Source of the DNA: a virus
Virus record (IMG/VR): IMGVR_UViG_3300042566_001512
Coordinates: 144,808-208,807 of that record
Length of the DNA: 64,000 nt
Strand: one strand, 5' to 3'
Position numbers and translations under genes: made by a program. Under the pieces are notes generated by a model that worked only from the letters and a program-made list of their open reading frames with translations, was not told where the DNA came from and ran no database searches. Shown here piece by piece: positions 62,100 through 64,000 of this stretch (positions within the stretch are counted from its first letter, which is position 1; each line of letters begins with the position of its first letter).

Positions 62100-63812
62100 A
62101 TGGCAGTAAACCCCCCAAACCTAGGGGGCGTAGTCGGCACCGACAACATCGCCCCCATATACAACCCTTACGACAGATGGCAGACCTGGAATATTAATGA
62201 GGTATACACTGGCACAATTGGCCAAGGTAAGTTCGTGCCAAAGATTGACGACGTGGTTTTTGAGATTGACGGAAACACAATAGTTCGTTATATAGTCAGG
62301 GACATTAACCCTACTACTATGGTTGCCATGCTTCAGCAAGAATCCCCTGTTCAGCCCGATCCACTAACGCCAGAAGATATAATTTTTGGCATTGGTGTAT
62401 CTACTCCAAGCGAGACGTACAGGGTATATATCGACAAGAGCGTAAATCCTTATACGTTGACAATAGACTCACGTAATAAAATATACGGCAGTATGTCCAA
62501 TTACTGCAAGATATTTAAGGGCGTAGATACCTCCAACGGAGGTATTGTGATAAGTCGAATGTACGACACTAACAACATTTTCCTTGGGGAAAACATACCC
62601 CTGGAACTAGTTGCTTATGACAACCTAACTAACCATTCAATAAAAGTAGTTTCTCCAGCATACACCAACGCCGATTTACAAGATGGGGAAATAGTCACGG
62701 CGGTGATCTACAATGATCAAGGCGGGGTAGTATCCAGGCGCCAAATGTTAGCAGTAAATACGGCATACATTCGTTCTCCGGACGCAAGCAAGAAATACAT
62801 AGTAGACATTTCTTTACATTCTCCTTTCTTATCCAGCACTAACGACAGATTAATTGAATACCCAATTAACGTTCCGTTAAATGGACTTAACCTGAAGGGC
62901 CGCGTTACTTATAGTGACGGCAGCTATAGAGAGTATCCGGTAGACGGTACCAGGTTTGCAATATATGGCTTTGATGGGTATTTAGCCACCATAGTGGGTC
63001 AGCGCATTAATCTAGTGCTTAAATACAACATGCAGCCCAACGAGCTCTCGTATGATCTCACTACTGTAGACCCTGCGCAAATCTCTGTCGAGTATCAGGC
63101 CGTGACGCTTAACGTAGACGGTTCATACAACGTTAAGCTTTTTGGTTATCCTGTTTGGGTTGACGACGTGAACGGCTACAGGCTCGAGTGGTTTATGTAC
63201 AACCTAGATAGAAACATCAAGTACAACGTAACTCCTTACGTCACCATAAACTCCGACTACAGACCGTATAACCCCACTCAATACGGGGTGATACAGAGAC
63301 TTAACGTCTCTCTGAATATTCAGAATGCTAACGGATCTTTTAAGAACTATATCCACGCGCAAACGATAGATATAGTTTTAAATAAGAGAGGCTCTGAAAG
63401 ACCTAACAACTGGACGGTCGGTTTTAGTCCTGACCAGTTACCTCGTTACGGCAACGATACGTTTGCCACCGCTTACTTTATCAACACTAATAATTGGCGG
63501 ATACGGGTGGACTGCGAGGCAGCAGACTACGCCACTTGGCTTCAGAGGGTTTATACAAATACAGAACCGCTGTATGACCAGACAACGGAGATTGGTCCTA
63601 TTGAGCCAAACTGGTTCTCTTTAACAATTGGACAGACGGTCACCGAGTACCCAATAAGTCAATGGAATAGTGAAATAATTATAAACGGAACTATTCAAAA
63701 CAACACGAACGTTTATTTAAAGTTCTTTAAACGTAACAACGATACCGATCTTGAACTTGCAGTCGCTGGTATGATTCTGTATTACGTAGACGTAAACAAC
63801 ATACCTATCTAA
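62100..63812 (+). CDS. Large virion protein (570 aa)
   Basis: AAAGGACTAAAA precedes the ATG; a TATAAATA lies at 62081-62088. The N-terminus NPPNLGGVVGTDNIAPIYNP is followed by an all-beta series of domains (DRWQTWNINEVYTGTIGQGK, VTYSDGSYREYPVDG). The repeated Ig-like strand pattern suggests a tail surface or baseplate protein. A CATAAATGG-family hairpin follows. Family not recognised. Confidence 0.55.
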   Translation: MAVNPPNLGGVVGTDNIAPIYNPYDRWQTWNINEVYTGTIGQGKFVPKIDDVVFEIDGNTIVRYIVRDINPTTMVAMLQQESPVQPDPLTPEDIIFGIGVSTPSETYRVYIDKSVNPYTLTIDSRNKIYGSMSNYCKIFKGVDTSNGGIVISRMYDTNNIFLGENIPLELVAYDNLTNHSIKVVSPAYTNADLQDGEIVTAVIYNDQGGVVSRRQMLAVNTAYIRSPDASKKYIVDISLHSPFLSSTNDRLIEYPINVPLNGLNLKGRVTYSDGSYREYPVDGTRFAIYGFDGYLATIVGQRINLVLKYNMQPNELSYDLTTVDPAQISVEYQAVTLNVDGSYNVKLFGYPVWVDDVNGYRLEWFMYNLDRNIKYNVTPYVTINSDYRPYNPTQYGVIQRLNVSLNIQNANGSFKNYIHAQTIDIVLNKRGSERPNNWTVGFSPDQLPRYGNDTFATAYFINTNNWRIRVDCEAADYATWLQRVYTNTEPLYDQTTEIGPIEPNWFSLTIGQTVTEYPISQWNSEIIINGTIQNNTNVYLKFFKRNNDTDLELAVAGMILYYVDVNNIPI

Positions 63813-63855
63813 AGACGGTTAATAATGAAATATTACGAAAAAGATTATTAAATAA

Positions 63856-63890
63856 CATAAATGGTTAGGGTTTAACCCTAACCATTTATG
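63856..63890 (+). terminator. Hairpin terminator, CATAAATGG family
   Basis: A perfect 17-bp inverted repeat (CATAAATGGTTAGGGTT) around a single base, after the 570-aa gene. Confidence 0.75.
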
Positions 63891-63951
63891 ACGTAATTAT
63901 TAGCATTTTTAATTAAATTGTATATACGACCAAAATAAAGAAAGCTTCATC

Positions 63952-64000
63952 GTGATTAACCTCAAAGTCATCAAACGACAATCTCAGCCAGATACTCTCC
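63952..64000 (+). CDS. Start of a gene running off the right edge
   Basis: A GTG start (GTGATTAACCTCAAAGTC) after AAAGAAAGC opens a frame still running at the window end. Only 16 codons are visible. No product can be named. Confidence 0.4.
   Translation, partial: MINLKVIKRQSQPDTL

Noticed and set aside
1-64000. CRISPR array or integrated mobile element
   Set aside because: No regularly spaced direct repeats, transposase or integrase genes were seen.

Overview
The window looks like part of a jumbo myovirus genome infecting a Gram-negative bacterium. Grounds: a contractile-tail set (tail sheath, tail tube, PAAR spike tip, a tape-measure-like protein of about 2,280 residues), a T4/phiKZ-type prohead protease, an endolysin plus a lipoprotein, and phage-encoded multisubunit RNA polymerase (RNAP) genes. 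Base composition is AT-rich. I saw no tRNA, CRISPR array, integrase or insertion sequence. No close relative can be named without a search; the virion genes have the flavour of phiKZ-like and other RNAP-encoding jumbo phages.

Layout. 1-7.2 kb: tail fibre genes, one of which appears split by a frameshift. 7.2-8.3 kb: spike and PAAR tip (minus strand). 8.4-10.9 kb: SbcC/gp46-like ATPase. 10.9-12.0 kb: a 1.1 kb gene-poor stretch with strong hairpins and tiny ORFs. 12.0-14.0 kb: two probable virion genes (minus). 14.1-19.7 kb: possible spanin pair, RNase HI fusion, probable internal head protein, RecA/UvsX-like ATPase. 20-29.4 kb: mostly small genes, including a nucleotidyltransferase-like protein, a separate piece resembling the RNAP beta C-terminus, an endolysin, a SLOG/DUF2493 protein, a duplicated-domain protein and a NADAR-like protein. 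29.5-39.8 kb: virion genes including the giant tape-measure/lysozyme protein. 39.9-48.0 kb: the RNAP locus. 48.2-55.2 kb: small and structural genes with the prohead protease. 55.3-58.3 kb: tail tube and sheath (minus). 58.5-63.8 kb: three virion genes. The window ends inside a new gene.

The most striking region is 39,907-48,034. The five long reading frames there are not five genes. Joining them across conserved RNAP motifs gives two genes: a beta'-type subunit of 541 aa and a beta-type subunit of 1,432 aa. They are interrupted by six ORF-less group I introns carrying recognisable P/Q/R/S core sequences. Two introns flank a 12-nt micro-exon that encodes exactly FDGD of the catalytic ADFDGD motif. 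Two more flank a 22-nt exon in the DDxxR motif. The last interrupts GD|K just before the catalytic lysine. Every splice joint proposed restores frame and motif. The beta gene stops before the family's C-terminal module, and a separate 220-aa protein at 21.3 kb resembles that missing piece.

Two repeat systems also stand out. One is a family of intergenic hairpins sharing a CATAAATGG/CCATTTATG stem with different loop-proximal sequences. The other is a 61-nt perfect repeat, with diverged copies, placed before small genes, probably a promoter/leader.
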